From: Membranipora membranacea
Taxonomy: Eukaryota; Bryozoa; Gymnolaemata; Cheilostomatida; Membraniporidae
Assembly: GCA_914767715.1 (NCBI GenBank)
Contig: OU612074.1
Span: forward strand, 10,698,062 to 10,762,061
Direction: 5' to 3'
DNA length: 64,000 bases
The position numbers were made by a program, and so were the translations under genes. A model generated the notes under the pieces. It was not told where the DNA came from. It did not search any database and was given only the letters and a program-made list of their open reading frames with translations. Positions 49,244 through 60,264 of the stretch are shown piece by piece (the first letter of the stretch is position 1; the number at the start of each line of letters is the position of its first letter).

Positions 49244-51085
49244 TTATCCGATTGAGTGCATGTCTGTACTGGAGCCATGTTCCCATTGCCTATCCTGTTG
49301 ACTTGGATACATTCCTCTGCCGTTTCCCCCTTGTCTCATTCCAAAACCGCTATGATCCATTCCTCCGCCATGTATCCACTGCAGTAGAGCTAGTAGTATT
49401 CTATGATGTGCATAACTGCTTTGACCGAAACCCCATCTCATTCCTTGCCCTCCTTGCATTCCACTGCTTGAGCCATAACTTTCCTGCCTCACAGCTTGTC
49501 CTCTATGATGCATACTTCTGTTTGGGCCATATCCCTGTTGTCTCATGTCCTGCCTGCTCGAATGCATTCCTCTGCTTTGGCCATATCCTGTTTGTTCCAT
49601 AATCATCTCTTCAGTACATGTGCAGCATCTTGATCCGCACCAAACGCTATAGTGGCGATTGTTGTGCTGTGACCATCCTACAATTGGTTTTGCTACTGTA
49701 CATATGCACTCTCCGTTCAAATCCATCTTCCCATACTTTGGCTCCTTAGGTTCTGACGCAGCCTCACTTTGTACAGATTTTCTCATTCCTTGTCCTCTTT
49801 GTTGCATTCCTCTGCTAGGGCCAGGTCCCCATTGTCTCATGCCTCTCAACTGCCCAATTCTTTCTTCTATGTGTTGGTTCATCCCTGCAACTCTTTCTAC
49901 TCCGTTGCCCCTCTGTGCCATAATCATCTCTTCTGTACAGGTGCAGCATCTTGATCCACACCAGACACTATAATGTCGGTTGTTGTGCTGAGACCATCCT
50001 ACTATTGGTTTTGCCACTGTACATATGCACTCTCCGTTCAAATCCATCTTTCCATACTTTGTCTGCTTAGGTTCTGACGCAGCCTCACTTTGTACAGATT
50101 TTCTCATTCCTTGTCCTCTTTGTTGCATTCCTCTGCTAGGGCCACGTCCCCATTGTCTCATGCCTCTCAACTGCCCAATTCTTTCTTCTCTGTGTTGCTT
50201 CACCCTCTCAACTCTTTCTTCACAGTTGCCCCTCTGTGCCATAATCATCTCTTCCGTACATGTGCAGCATCTAGATCCGCACCAGACACTATAGTGTTGG
50301 TTGTTGTGCTGTGACCATCCTACTATTGGTTTTGCTACTGTACATATGCATTCTCCGTTCAAATCCATCTTTCCATACTTTGGCTGCTTAGGTTCTGACG
50401 CAGCCTCACTTTCTACAGGTTGTCCTCCTCCTTGTTGATGCTTTTCTCTGCTAGGGCCAGGTCTTGATTCTAGCCCGCTTGGATGCGACATTCCGTATTG
50501 TTCATAATGCAGTCGTCCAAGGTTCTCTCCTCTTTCTGCACTGCTGTGCATCTGTTCCTTAATCATCTCTTCAGTACAAAAGCAGCAATTCGATCCGCAC
50601 CAAAACACAGTGTTGTTGCTGGCTTGTGACCAATTAGTTATCGGTTTTGCTACTGTGCATATGCATTCTCCGTTCAGGTTCATCTTTCCATACTTTTCTG
50701 TTCCCTCTCCATCAGCTTTGATTTCCCCATACGTTGTAGTCTCAGTCGCAGGCGTGGTGACATTCAGTTGCTCTACTTCAGAGGTATAATTACCAACCTC
50801 CTCTAAGACAATTTCCTGTGCCACACATGTACCTGCAGACATTGAAAATCGATATATAATTAGTGAAAAAGTCAAATTTAATATCTGACTGTCGTGCAGC
50901 ATGGGCAGTTTTCTGTTATTGCAAAACTCTAACTCAAATGCTGTATCTCTTTCTCTGCATACAGTTGTAGAAAAACATTGTATATTGAATCACTTTTATA
51001 ATTATTTTCGATGAAATGAATGCATGTGTAAAAGAGACTCACCGATCACAGCTGCTAGGAGAAGTGCAGCTATCAGTTTGGCCAT
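49244..51085 (-). CDS. secreted protein with four six-cysteine domains
   Basis: Exon 1 is 51085-51043 (MAKLIAALLLAAVIG) and exon 2 is 50832-49244, joined in phase 1 with GT/AG borders. The product is about 543 residues with a signal peptide. The mature protein has four domains starting K-Y-G-K-M, each with CICTVAKP and then WCGSRCCTCTEEM (pattern CxC, W, CGxxCCxC). Domains 2-4 repeat with an exact 321-bp (107-residue) period. The C-terminal third is Gly/Arg/Gln/Met-rich, with units like GYGPNRSMHHRGQ. The stop at 49246-49244 is a TAA where sister repeats have Gln. The frame continues for 13 more codons to an acidic DYDYDY end and a second stop, so this allele looks slightly truncated. Family not recognised. 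Extracellular, disulfide-rich role inferred. Confidence 0.85.
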
Positions 51086-51198
51086 GATCTGTAAACAAAA
51101 TCAGAAAGGTTTTGTTAGCCAAAAACTAAACATTCAAGGGGTATTTCAGTGATTATTGCATGGAAAAACTATTAAAATTTAAATCATGACGTACTCAC

Positions 51199-51265
51199 TT
51201 CTTGCAGGGCCTTTTTCAGTTCGGGATCTCTTGCTCCGCTCCTCTGTTATGATCTGTCTTTTAAA
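51199..51265 (-). promoter_or_regulatory. promoter and untranslated exon of the four-domain gene
   Basis: A TATA-like TTTAAAAG lies at 51265-51258. The untranslated exon ends at 51199 before GTGAGT, and the acceptor AG precedes 51088, three bases before the ATG. This is the same layout as the genes at 1.4-8.7 kb. Confidence 0.6.
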
Positions 51266-51269
51266 GCTC

Positions 51270-51955
51270 AATTGTTATATAGAAGCAATTGGTTATGGTT
51301 TCTAGGCTAAATATGAATACAATTTGACAGTTCATGTTTTGATCAGGTCAACCTTAGAACTAATGAAAAAGCCACAGGAGTTTAATCGTAGTCACAATGC
51401 AGCTGTGGAATGAAGCAAATGTGATATGTAATGGGAGCCAAAGAGAGATTGACATGTTATAAAACCATTAGACTGAGATAGATAGATAGATTGTTTTTAT
51501 TGCGTATCCTCAATGATGAAGCAAAATTATGGTGACTGTATGCAGGCGTTATAATTTAGGATTCTGATACTAAAAGGCATGAAACTGTTTAAAAAAATGA
51601 GTTGTGCCGCACTTAGCTGAACAAAATCTTTTCCTACCTGGAACAAAATGTTTGTTTAAAATATGATCTTCGTCATTAATAAAATTTACTGCAGTATTAA
51701 TTAGGAACGTCACAGCTGTATAAGGTAGAAAAAGGAGATAATAGCCGATATCTCTCCTTGGCCGTGCAAGAGTTAAACTTCTGAATTATGTAATAAAATC
51801 GGTATCATAAGAGACTGCACAAAATATTCACATTGAGCGTTGAACAGATAAAACTGAACTTGAAATTGGCCCTTTAGAGGTATTAATGATTGGTCACCCC
51901 ACTGTAACAAGGTGTAACCGGCTAAGATTATGAATCTGACAAACCACTTTGGTAC
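51270..51955. other. gene-free intergenic stretch
   Basis: No exons, repeats or motifs that I can support. Confidence 0.5.
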
Positions 51956-51957
51956 TA

Positions 51958-52722
51958 GCGAGTAGGAGGTGGCTCAGTTGGTTAGAGCGCTGGACTTGCT
52001 GTTTGCTAAGAAACAGAAGATTGGGCTGCCCCTAAAGAGGGACGCAAGGTGCCCTAATCCTCATACTGAGAATGTGATACATCCAAGAAAACTAGAATGC
52101 ATCCTAAAGGTGAGGCCATGGTGGACCTCCTAATCGTGGGTGTGAAGCGAGCTGCCAAAACTGAACTGGCACTAATCGGCCATTGGCAGTGACACTTTGA
52201 TCTTAGCCAATAGGCCGAGAAGCGATCTGACACTTTGATCTTAGCCAATAGGCCGAGAGCGCTGGACTTGCTGTTTGCTAAGAAACAGAAGATTGGGCTG
52301 TCACTAAAGAGGGACGCAAGGTGCCCTAATCCTCATACTGAGAATGTGATACATTCTAGAAAACTAGAATCCATCCTAGAGGTGATGCCATAGAGGACCT
52401 CCTAATCATAAGTGTGCAGCAAGCTGCCAAAACTGAACTGGCACTAATCAGCCATTGGCAGTGACACTTTGATCATAGCCAATAGGCGGAGGATCAAGTG
52501 TTGAAGGTCGCGGGATCGCATCCCACTGCAGTACATCTTCTACTGGGGATTGGTTGGCCCCCAGGTGTGCTCCGACCTGCCTGCAAACAGAGAGCAAATT
52601 GGCACAGATATTGCGGCCTCGCCAATAAGGCAATAACATTTCGCCGCCCATGCCTCGGGATGGGCAAGTGATAAGACATCCAATTTTAATCAACCTTTAA
52701 TCAATCTTTTAATCAACCATTT
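51958..52722. repeat. composite SINE: tRNA head, U2 snRNA 5' ends and family 1 body
   Basis: A tRNA-like A-box head (GGTGGCTCAGTTGGTTAGAG) at about 51966-51985 is followed by a unit of about 270 bp. That unit occurs twice (GCGCTGGACTTGCTGTTTGC at about 51987 and 52258). It contains, on the minus strand, the 5' end of U2 snRNA. A B-box-like stretch (GGTCGCGGGATCGCATCCC) at about 52506-52524 follows, then the family 1 SINE body with its TTTTAATCAACC tail. The simplest reading is a family 1 SINE into which a U2-derived element inserted and then duplicated. Confidence 0.65.
52190..52225 (-). ncRNA. U2 snRNA 5'-end pseudogene segment
   Basis: The minus strand reads ATCGCTTCTCGGCCTATTGG then CTAAGATCAAAGTGT, the highly conserved first 34 or so nucleotides of U2 snRNA, including the stem I loop. 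Similarity stops there and the branch-point recognition region is absent. Shorter repeats of the same segment lie at about 52228-52258 and 52466-52492. Not a functional U2 gene. Confidence 0.75.
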
Positions 52723-52729
52723 CTGAAGA

Positions 52730-54050
52730 TAGATAACTCCTTAGAACATGTCTTTTTTTTGACAAAACATGGTAGTCTTTTTCTTTAATTTTAATCTGAT
52801 ATGATAGCTGTTAAAGTTTTCACAATGCCTAGACATGATCAAGTACATATTGTGACAGAGGCTTGACAATGTTGAAGTTCATCCCCAAACAAAGTTATTG
52901 TAACAAACGTTTTCTCAAAGATGTGGTCAGCATTATCTGCTAAAATTTTTGGCGATAACATATTACTGAAGAAAAATTTACATAACCAAAATGGTAATTT
53001 AGCAATGCCATAGTTTCTCATGCAACTTTTTATCAGTATCAGGGACTCAAAATGAGTCCCAGGGCATTTGGAGCAATTATTTCTTTCTTGAGAATTGGTA
53101 GGTCTTTTGTATGTCAGTTATTATTGAGTATTGGTTTTATACTGAGGTAATGCGTTGATTTCACTCATTCTGCTTACACCTTCCATAAAAAAAAATGTTC
53201 TAAAATGCTAACAGACAAACATAGTAGGTTATGCAAGCGAGGCTCGCTGGTTCGCTGATATTAATTACTGCTACTGCAGGGGCGTATTTTAGAAAAAATG
53301 GTCAGGGAGGCAAAACTTTGAGGCGTGTCCTAAGCATCAAAAGGAGAGGTGCTATAAGCAATTTATTCAGTCATTTGGAGACCCAGATGAGCTGATTTTG
53401 ATATGGACTAATCAATTATAGTGTTTTTAGGCCACTGTATCTAGCTCTCTAAGGGAGAAAGTGCCACCCTGCCTCCCCCAGAACTACGGGCCTGTACTGA
53501 TGACGAGCTAATACTTCAAACTTTATTTTTGCTGAATGTAATGATTCAACTTTGAAATAAGGTTTAATTTTTACCAGCATTTCGTTTTGTCATGTCACCA
53601 ACTGGTATCATTATCTGCACCTGAGATGACAATATAAGAATGCCCGGCAGAGTTGTTTTGGTTCGTTTTAGGCTGTCGGTAAAATACCGGTTTTGTTCAT
53701 AGTGAATATACTAAGACCTTATTCTATTGTATTGTATTCCATGGGGGAAACTATGATTAACAGCAAAGGTTATATCAGGCTTCAGTGACCGCTATGTCTA
53801 ACAAAGCGCTCTAGACCGTCGAACTCATATTCCTTAGAAGATAACGGCAGAAATAACTATTTGTCCTTTTAATTAGATTGTAACCCCTCATAATCCTGAA
53901 GTAATGATAATATAATCAATATATATATTTTGCATAGCAGAGACAATGCATAGTCACAAGAGATGATATCATCATGTTATGCCAATCAGTTTGCTGTGCT
54001 GTGGCTATACTATCAAGAAAAAAAACTACTTTTTTGCAAATCAATAACCC
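52730..54050. other. intergenic, gene-free, with one MITE
   Basis: No coding signal recognised. Contains the MITE at 53271-53496. Confidence 0.5.
53271..53496. mobile_element. hAT-like MITE, second copy
   Basis: Left end TACTGCAGGGGCGTA and right end CAGAACTACGGGCCTGTACT are inverted versions of each other. The internal GCCTCCCCCAGAACTACGGG matches the copy at 23812-24073 in opposite orientation. Confidence 0.55.
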
Positions 54051-54059
54051 TGAAAGATC

Positions 54060-54425
54060 GAAGATCAATTACAGTGACCTGCCGTAATCATCTTATGGCT
54101 CTGTGGCTTGAAGTGATAAAAATACTCTGTCATTGAACAAAACTGAACAGTAGCCTCTATGCAGTTAAAATAGCACCTTGAACAGTCGATATGCATTTTC
54201 CTGCCTGTGCCATGTCCGGGCAGAGTAATCTCTTCTTCATTTTGACTAACTCCTCTGCCTAGGCCTGAATATGACACCTACAGCTTGTGGTCCAAAAAAC
54301 ACAACAAAACATTGTTGCCAACCTCCATATCCTTCTGACAAAGTCCCCACTTGGTCAAGCATTGATTTGTCCTTACCAACATATGCATGTTCCCTCATCT
54401 TTCTTCAGATCTTAACATAGTTTAG
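54060..54425 (-). pseudogene. decayed relic of a six-cysteine-domain gene
   Basis: With frame breaks, the minus strand reads KDEGTCIC, VGKDKSMLDQVGTLS, GYGGWQQCFVVFFGP and C-R-C. This follows the order of DENGTCVCYAG, VDWTGKNGGGQPPF, MFCGPKCCFC in the gene at 60.3 kb. At least two indels are needed, and no leader exon was found. It is a dead fragment of the same family. Confidence 0.6.
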
Positions 54426-54429
54426 AAGT

Positions 54430-55560
54430 TTTGCTCAGTCATCAATGCAGACACAGCCCTTCCATGAAATACTTGTAAATTAGATAATTTTAAAACAACT
54501 TCATCCATAAACCCTTCAGCTTGTCCGTCAGCTGAACCAGCGCCATTATATTAAAATTTTAATAACAGTTTAGATGATAAGTGCCACCCGTTACGTCACA
54601 TGATTGTTTTTAATCGAAACCCAAGTATACCCTCTCGAAACGCATACAGATTCAGACCTAAACGTTGCCAAACAAACAAACGCCAGTCAAACTTTTTCAA
54701 CTATTTTATGACTTTTTAAAATAAAAGTTTTATATATAATACCTAACCTGAGAGCTATCACCAGCATACGATTTTTATCATCTCTGTCATGATAATGAAT
54801 GTTCATGAAAATACAGTTAAATTCAATAATAAAATTCAATTATTGGTTTTGATGATGGAGATATTTTCTAGGCCTGGGTACCGTCACTTAGTCCATCCAC
54901 TAACACATTTTGCTGTGCAAGACATAGGCGTAGACAAAAAAAGGGATTTTTGATGAATATTTCGAAATCTTATTGCTTGCATTTGCTGCATAATCCTAGT
55001 TTTATCTTGTTGATGGTTGTTTTGTCAAGAAGCCATTTATGTTTAAAAAAAATATACTGCAGAACCAATAAATGTGTTAACTTGAAAAACTGCAGAACTG
55101 CAGTACCAATAAATGCTTGCAGTAGCAAATAAATGCTTGCAGTAACTTGCAGTAGCAATATATGCAGTACCAATACTGCAAAATACTGCAGAACCAATAA
55201 ATGTGTTAACTTTAATTAAGTAATAATCATAAAAGTTGTGCTGATTTGAAAAGTCATAATAATTTCATGATTTCTCAACCTTCAAGATAAAAGGTAATTC
55301 TTTTTGCATACTAGCTGGATTGATTCAGCAGACAGAGACATCAAACAAACTACAAGGTTTTCCATTGAATATAGTTTATTTGTCCATTGATAATGAAGAC
55401 TAGATACTGGGAAAAAATGTCTTATTTGGATTATTTGGATTATTAGTGTTTTTATATTGGCTGCTTAAACCTTAACAATATGTAAGCAAAAATAACAAAA
55501 AAGTTTATCAGAATTTTAAAATCAATAAAGAATATAACAGACACATGGTTCAGGTTCTTG
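54430..55560. other. gene-free spacer with a CTGCAG-type tandem repeat
   Basis: No gene recognised. The strip 55055-55210 holds short imperfect repeats, described separately. Confidence 0.5.
55055..55210. repeat. imperfect CTGCAG / CCAATAAATG tandem repeat
   Basis: CTGCAGAACCAATAAATG, AATAAATGCTTGCAGTA and related pieces recur about six times within 155 bp. Confidence 0.7.
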
Positions 55561-55820
55561 AGGTTGAATGGCCAACTTCATTAGTATCCAAATTCTGCAT
55601 TTGTGAGCCGATATTAGATTTGTTCACTCTTCTACGCCATCCCTGAATAAAATAATACAAATAAATAGTTTTCAGTTTTGCATTATTCAAAAAAGTATCA
55701 GGCATCTACCATGTTAGACATTCTGCATGCAGTCACTTTCTGCTTATTTATGTATTGAGTTGAGATTCATGTTAATTGAATATTCAAATTTCAGCCTTTA
55801 TTCATATGGAATCTTTTTAC

Positions 55821-57252
55821 CTTGCCTTGCTTTTAGAATCAAAATCTATATCTCCATTGCTGGTTACTTTCCTCTCCTTTATCTATTTCTCTGTCTTTGT
55901 CATATGCCCGCTGCCCCATTTCTTCTCCTCCTAGACTTCCATCGCTAACGCGGTATCCCCATTGGTTCATGCCTAGATATCTTGGTTGAATTACCCTACT
56001 CAGTCCATGTCTCCGTCGTCTCATTCCTTGACTGCTTGCATGCAATTTTCTGCTTGGGCCATATCCCCATTGTTCCATTCCCTGTCCTCTTGTTCTATCT
56101 TTCTTGCTTGGGCCTGTCTTAAATTTGAGAAAATGCAGAATCACATCTACTCTGCTTTCCAATTGTCTTTTTGGTTTTCTCTTTGAATGCATTCCTCAGC
56201 TTGGACCATGTGCCCACTGACTCACTGCTTGTTCATTAGGATGCATTTCTCTGCGTGGGTCAGGTCCTCTTTGCCATATGCCGTGTTCCTTGGTATGCAT
56301 TCATCTGCGTGGGCCAGGTCCCAATTGTGATATTGCATGTTCTTTAAATTGCATTCTGCCACTTGGTCTCATTCCATGTTCTCTCAGATGCAAGTTGCCG
56401 TTTTTACCAGGTCGCCATTGGTCAACAGAACAAACGGAAAGGTGGTTGATCACCACCATATCTTCCTGACCAATCCACGCTAGGTCCAGTGACAGCTTTT
56501 CCCATATTACACACACATCTTCCAATTTCATCAAGCAGACCATACTTTCTTTTGTAACAACTTGGCGTTGATGGGTCTTTTTGATTAATTTCAGCAAGGT
56601 CAACTTCATCCATTTTCTATTCAGTTTCCCAGCCATTGTAGCTTCTAGCGATTCACTGGCATCTGCATCTGTCTCTTTTTTATCATCTTTTGGACACCTG
56701 CATCATTTGGGTCCACAAAACATACTGAATGGTGGTTGTCTACCTCCAAATCTTCCTACCCATTCAACACTTTGGTAATTGAGAACTTGTCCCACATAAG
56801 ACACACAAGTTCCATTTTCATCTTTCAAACCATACTTTGGTTTTTAAGTGCTAGGCATTGATGCTGACAGTCCTTTTTCTTTTGTGTTGTTTGTGTCAGG
56901 TTCATACATTGATCCTTCACCTTCTCCATCAGTTGTAAACTCAATAATTGCAGTCGTGCTTACATCAATTGGATCTTCCTCGGAAGTGGCATTATAAACC
57001 TCTTCTAAGACAATTTCTTGCGCCGCACATATACCTTAAAACATAAAAAAAATCAAATAGAATAAATGTTGAGTTTAGATAGCTTGCATAACAAAACTTC
57101 AGTACGTAAGCTGTTTGTGCTAATAATTGAGAACAATTCACACTCATTATAATGACTTCTTGTTTTAATAGTTATTTCATATAAAGTTAAGTCAAAGACA
57201 GATACTCACCAATAATAACTGTACAGAGAACAGTACATATCAGTTTCATCAT
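55821..57252 (-). pseudogene. broken six-cysteine-domain secreted protein gene
   Basis: The leader exon 57252-57210 (MMKLICTVLCTVIIG) and the acceptor at 57034 are intact. The large exon begins ICAAQEIVLEEVYNATSEE, like its neighbours, but has a TAA soon before KPKYGLKDENGTC. One cysteine of the CxC is changed to Ser, and there is a TGA where the motif should read CC. A frameshift precedes a second domain (DEIGRCVCNMGKAV, then RLFC). The C-terminal repeat region is readable at 56192-55839 (GYGPSRKLHASSQGM). At least two stops and one frameshift rule out a full product. It is the same family as the genes on either side. Confidence 0.82.
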
Positions 57253-57259
57253 CTGTAAA

Positions 57260-60060
57260 TCATCTGAAATTAATCTAATTATGATGTGATAGACTCATGT
57301 ACTTTGGCTGTACAAAATCACTTGAACTAAACTTAGATGGAGGACTAGATATGTGATGATACAACTTTCTAAAACTGATGTAAGCGGACCGATTTAGCAT
57401 GTTAATTCTTCTTTTTGGTCGGACTGCTTTTGAACTGACTCTAAGAAAATATTTATTTTTATGGTAAAGGGTAAAAACGATATCACTCAGTCGTTTATGA
57501 TAAATACACATTATAATATGACAGCTTTTAATCCAAGGTTTTCAATTTAAGCTATGAGGTAATTTGACTTCGGTCACCTAAATGAGACCAAGAGAACTTT
57601 GCAGCATTTAAGTAAACCTTGCAACCAAACAAAGTAAAATGAAAGCATACTTAATATTGTCAGTGTATTATTTTGTTGAGAAGTTGACACTCAGATGGCT
57701 GTTTCTCAGTGTGGGCTCACTTATATATAAATTGTATCTATTTGGTCACGGCACACAATATTTATGCTTTTAATGCTGTCCTGAATGACATATGCCCTTG
57801 TCCTCGAACCCCCTTGTGAACTGGCCAACGGAGATTAATTGGAGTGACGTTGAATATGAGTAATATTGAATAATAAAAACTGAACCTCAATCCAATTGGG
57901 CATGCAATGGGGCCTATGACCGAAAGCATGTCTATCAAGCATTTACACTCAGAGCTGATCAGCTTTTAATTGGACGATCGCCTCTTCAATGCAGAAATCA
58001 CACTATTACTGATCGGCTACGGGTATTACATCATTATCTTCAATCTCATTGGGATGTGTCAGTTTACTGTCCTCAATTTCATGGAGTCAATATCTACATC
58101 ATCTACTTTTCATCTCATGTGATTGAACACAGCTATTTGTCTTGTTCTTAGTGTGAGCCTGTCCTGGTATGGGACCTTAGCATAAGTTAACACCACAGGT
58201 AGATGCCGAAGGTTGAATCTAAGGTTGAAGCCAAAATTTGACATCAAAGTTTGACACCGACGGTTGATGCCAAAAGTTGACGGCAATGGTTGACGCCACA
58301 GGTTTATACCAAATGTTGATGCCAAAGGTTCTCTATAATTGTCATAAAACTGTTTGAAGTCATCTTTCAATCTGATCAGGATCTAACCAGCAATGGTATA
58401 ATAAATTAAAACATCTTTATCAGCAAGTGGAGCACACTCTGATCCTACAGTGACATAATACTCAGCCCAATTACAGTCAATCTTATCTTCTGTGAATGAA
58501 AATATAAGCCTATGTGTTTATTGTTGGTGAGTTGTTACTCAATGTTGCACCAGTATGAATAGAAAGTCCATCATCAAATCTATTCAACTCATCGTACTGT
58601 CCTTTGCTGGGATCAGAAGCTAATGCAGTGAATTTTATAGCCAAAATCTTATTTGAAGTAACTAAGTACACAATCCATTCCTTATTTTACCCAAACTGAG
58701 CTGAGGCCTCATTTACTCCAATTTTTTTAGTCATAAATAATATGCGGTTATCTCTTTTTCTTAGAGAAATACAGCTTTTTAGTTTTTTATCATAAAATTT
58801 AGCTGTTTCTAATGTAGCTGATTTTAATTTGTCTTTGTTAATTTTTCTCATCATCACTATACAGTCAGCTGATTAGCATGCTGTCGCTGGGATCAACAGT
58901 GGATTATCTCTGTTTTTGATAAGATATTACATATATCATGGGACGCCAGCATGGCCTAATTTTAGCTTATCTTGTTTGTCTATTTTGCACTCTATAAAGC
59001 CTAATATTTGTATAAGAAAGTTATTCATAAATCGATATTTTTGTCACCAACCAGTAAATATTTGTAACCTTTTGTGGTTATTAATCAGATCCTGTTACTA
59101 GATTTGTCATCTAACGAATTTCTACGCTATTCAGTTTTCTAGCTATAAAGTTATGAATATTTCAGATGTTTGTATGAAAAGTTTCATCCTACTACAGATG
59201 CTTGTGAATTGATCATAGAGATTTTTTCTATGCTTGGCCTAGCGATTGAAGGTCATGTCATGTTCCACAAAGTTAGCACAGCTGTTTTAATAGAGCCAAT
59301 CAGGTAATTAATAATTTTACCTTTTCTGTGACTCCGAACTGTCAGTATCTTTGATGTGAAATGATGAAAAAGTCTCGACTGTATTTGATGTTAAACCTGC
59401 TAGTTTTATATACTTTGGAAACACATTTTAACCAACTTGTCGTTCACACATTGTAGTTTTCACATTGTCATTTATGACATCAGTTCAAGGTTTACGGCTC
59501 AATATATATCTCAACAACTTAACCGTGGCGGCCTCTACATATAATATCAAACAAATTTCTCAAGGTTTTTTATCCTAGCTTTTGTAGAAAAGGTGTCGAT
59601 TTCTGATCACCGCTTATTTTTTTAATAATTAATACCTATTAATTAACACCTTATGGGACTTCAAGCAATATCAGAAAAGTTTTGTTCTTTGTGTATCATG
59701 ATAAAAAGTGGATCAAAATTGAATAAATATTCCCATACAGAGACTAATTTTGGAAAAGTGCTCAAGATCACTGTTGAAAAACCTTTTTGCAGATAAGGAA
59801 CTTCTTTACATCACAGTAAAAGTTAGATTATGCAAACTGCATCATCACATATTTTTGAAAAGCCACGCTGAAATTGATATAATTGATAGGTTTTCCATAT
59901 GTATTTTTATTCTTTGAAATTTGAAAAAGGTTATCAGAAGTACAGTTGAAATTAATATTGATATAAAATATTTAATTCAGTTTCATTTTTACTGCTCCCA
60001 GTGATTGTGTCCCCTTCTTTATGTCATACAGCATGAAGGCTAGATAGCAGGTTTCTTTTC
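57260..60060. other. gene-free spacer between pseudogene and the next Cys-domain gene
   Basis: No supported gene. It holds a short open stretch at about 57878-58152 with reasonable-looking codons but no match I recognise, and a minisatellite at 58195-58330. Confidence 0.45.
58195..58330. repeat. GGTTGATGCCAAA minisatellite
   Basis: Seven or eight imperfect units of about 15-18 bp of the form AGGTTGAxGCCAAA, GGTTGACGCCACA. Confidence 0.75.
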
Positions 60061-60264
60061 TTTACTCATCTTCTTCAGATATCTGAATAACAAGAAAAAT
60101 AAACAGAATAACTTATTGCATCATTGTTATGGAAAGATTTAAATCACCTGTGGTTGAATAATAGACCAAATACAAATAAAGAAATTCAGTCTTCTTGCAT
60201 TTGCAATTCATATTATATATTTCATGCAATCACGTAACAATATTTTTTTACCTGGATCGTGCTT

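Noticed and set aside
49126-50314. Several plus-strand ORFs over the four-domain gene
   Set aside because: Antisense shadows repeating with the same 321-bp period as the real exon.
51960-52000. tRNA gene
   Set aside because: Good A-box but no closing cloverleaf; the sequence continues into a SINE body.
52190-52260. Functional U2 snRNA gene
   Set aside because: Only the first 34 or so nucleotides match; the branch-point and Sm-site regions are missing.
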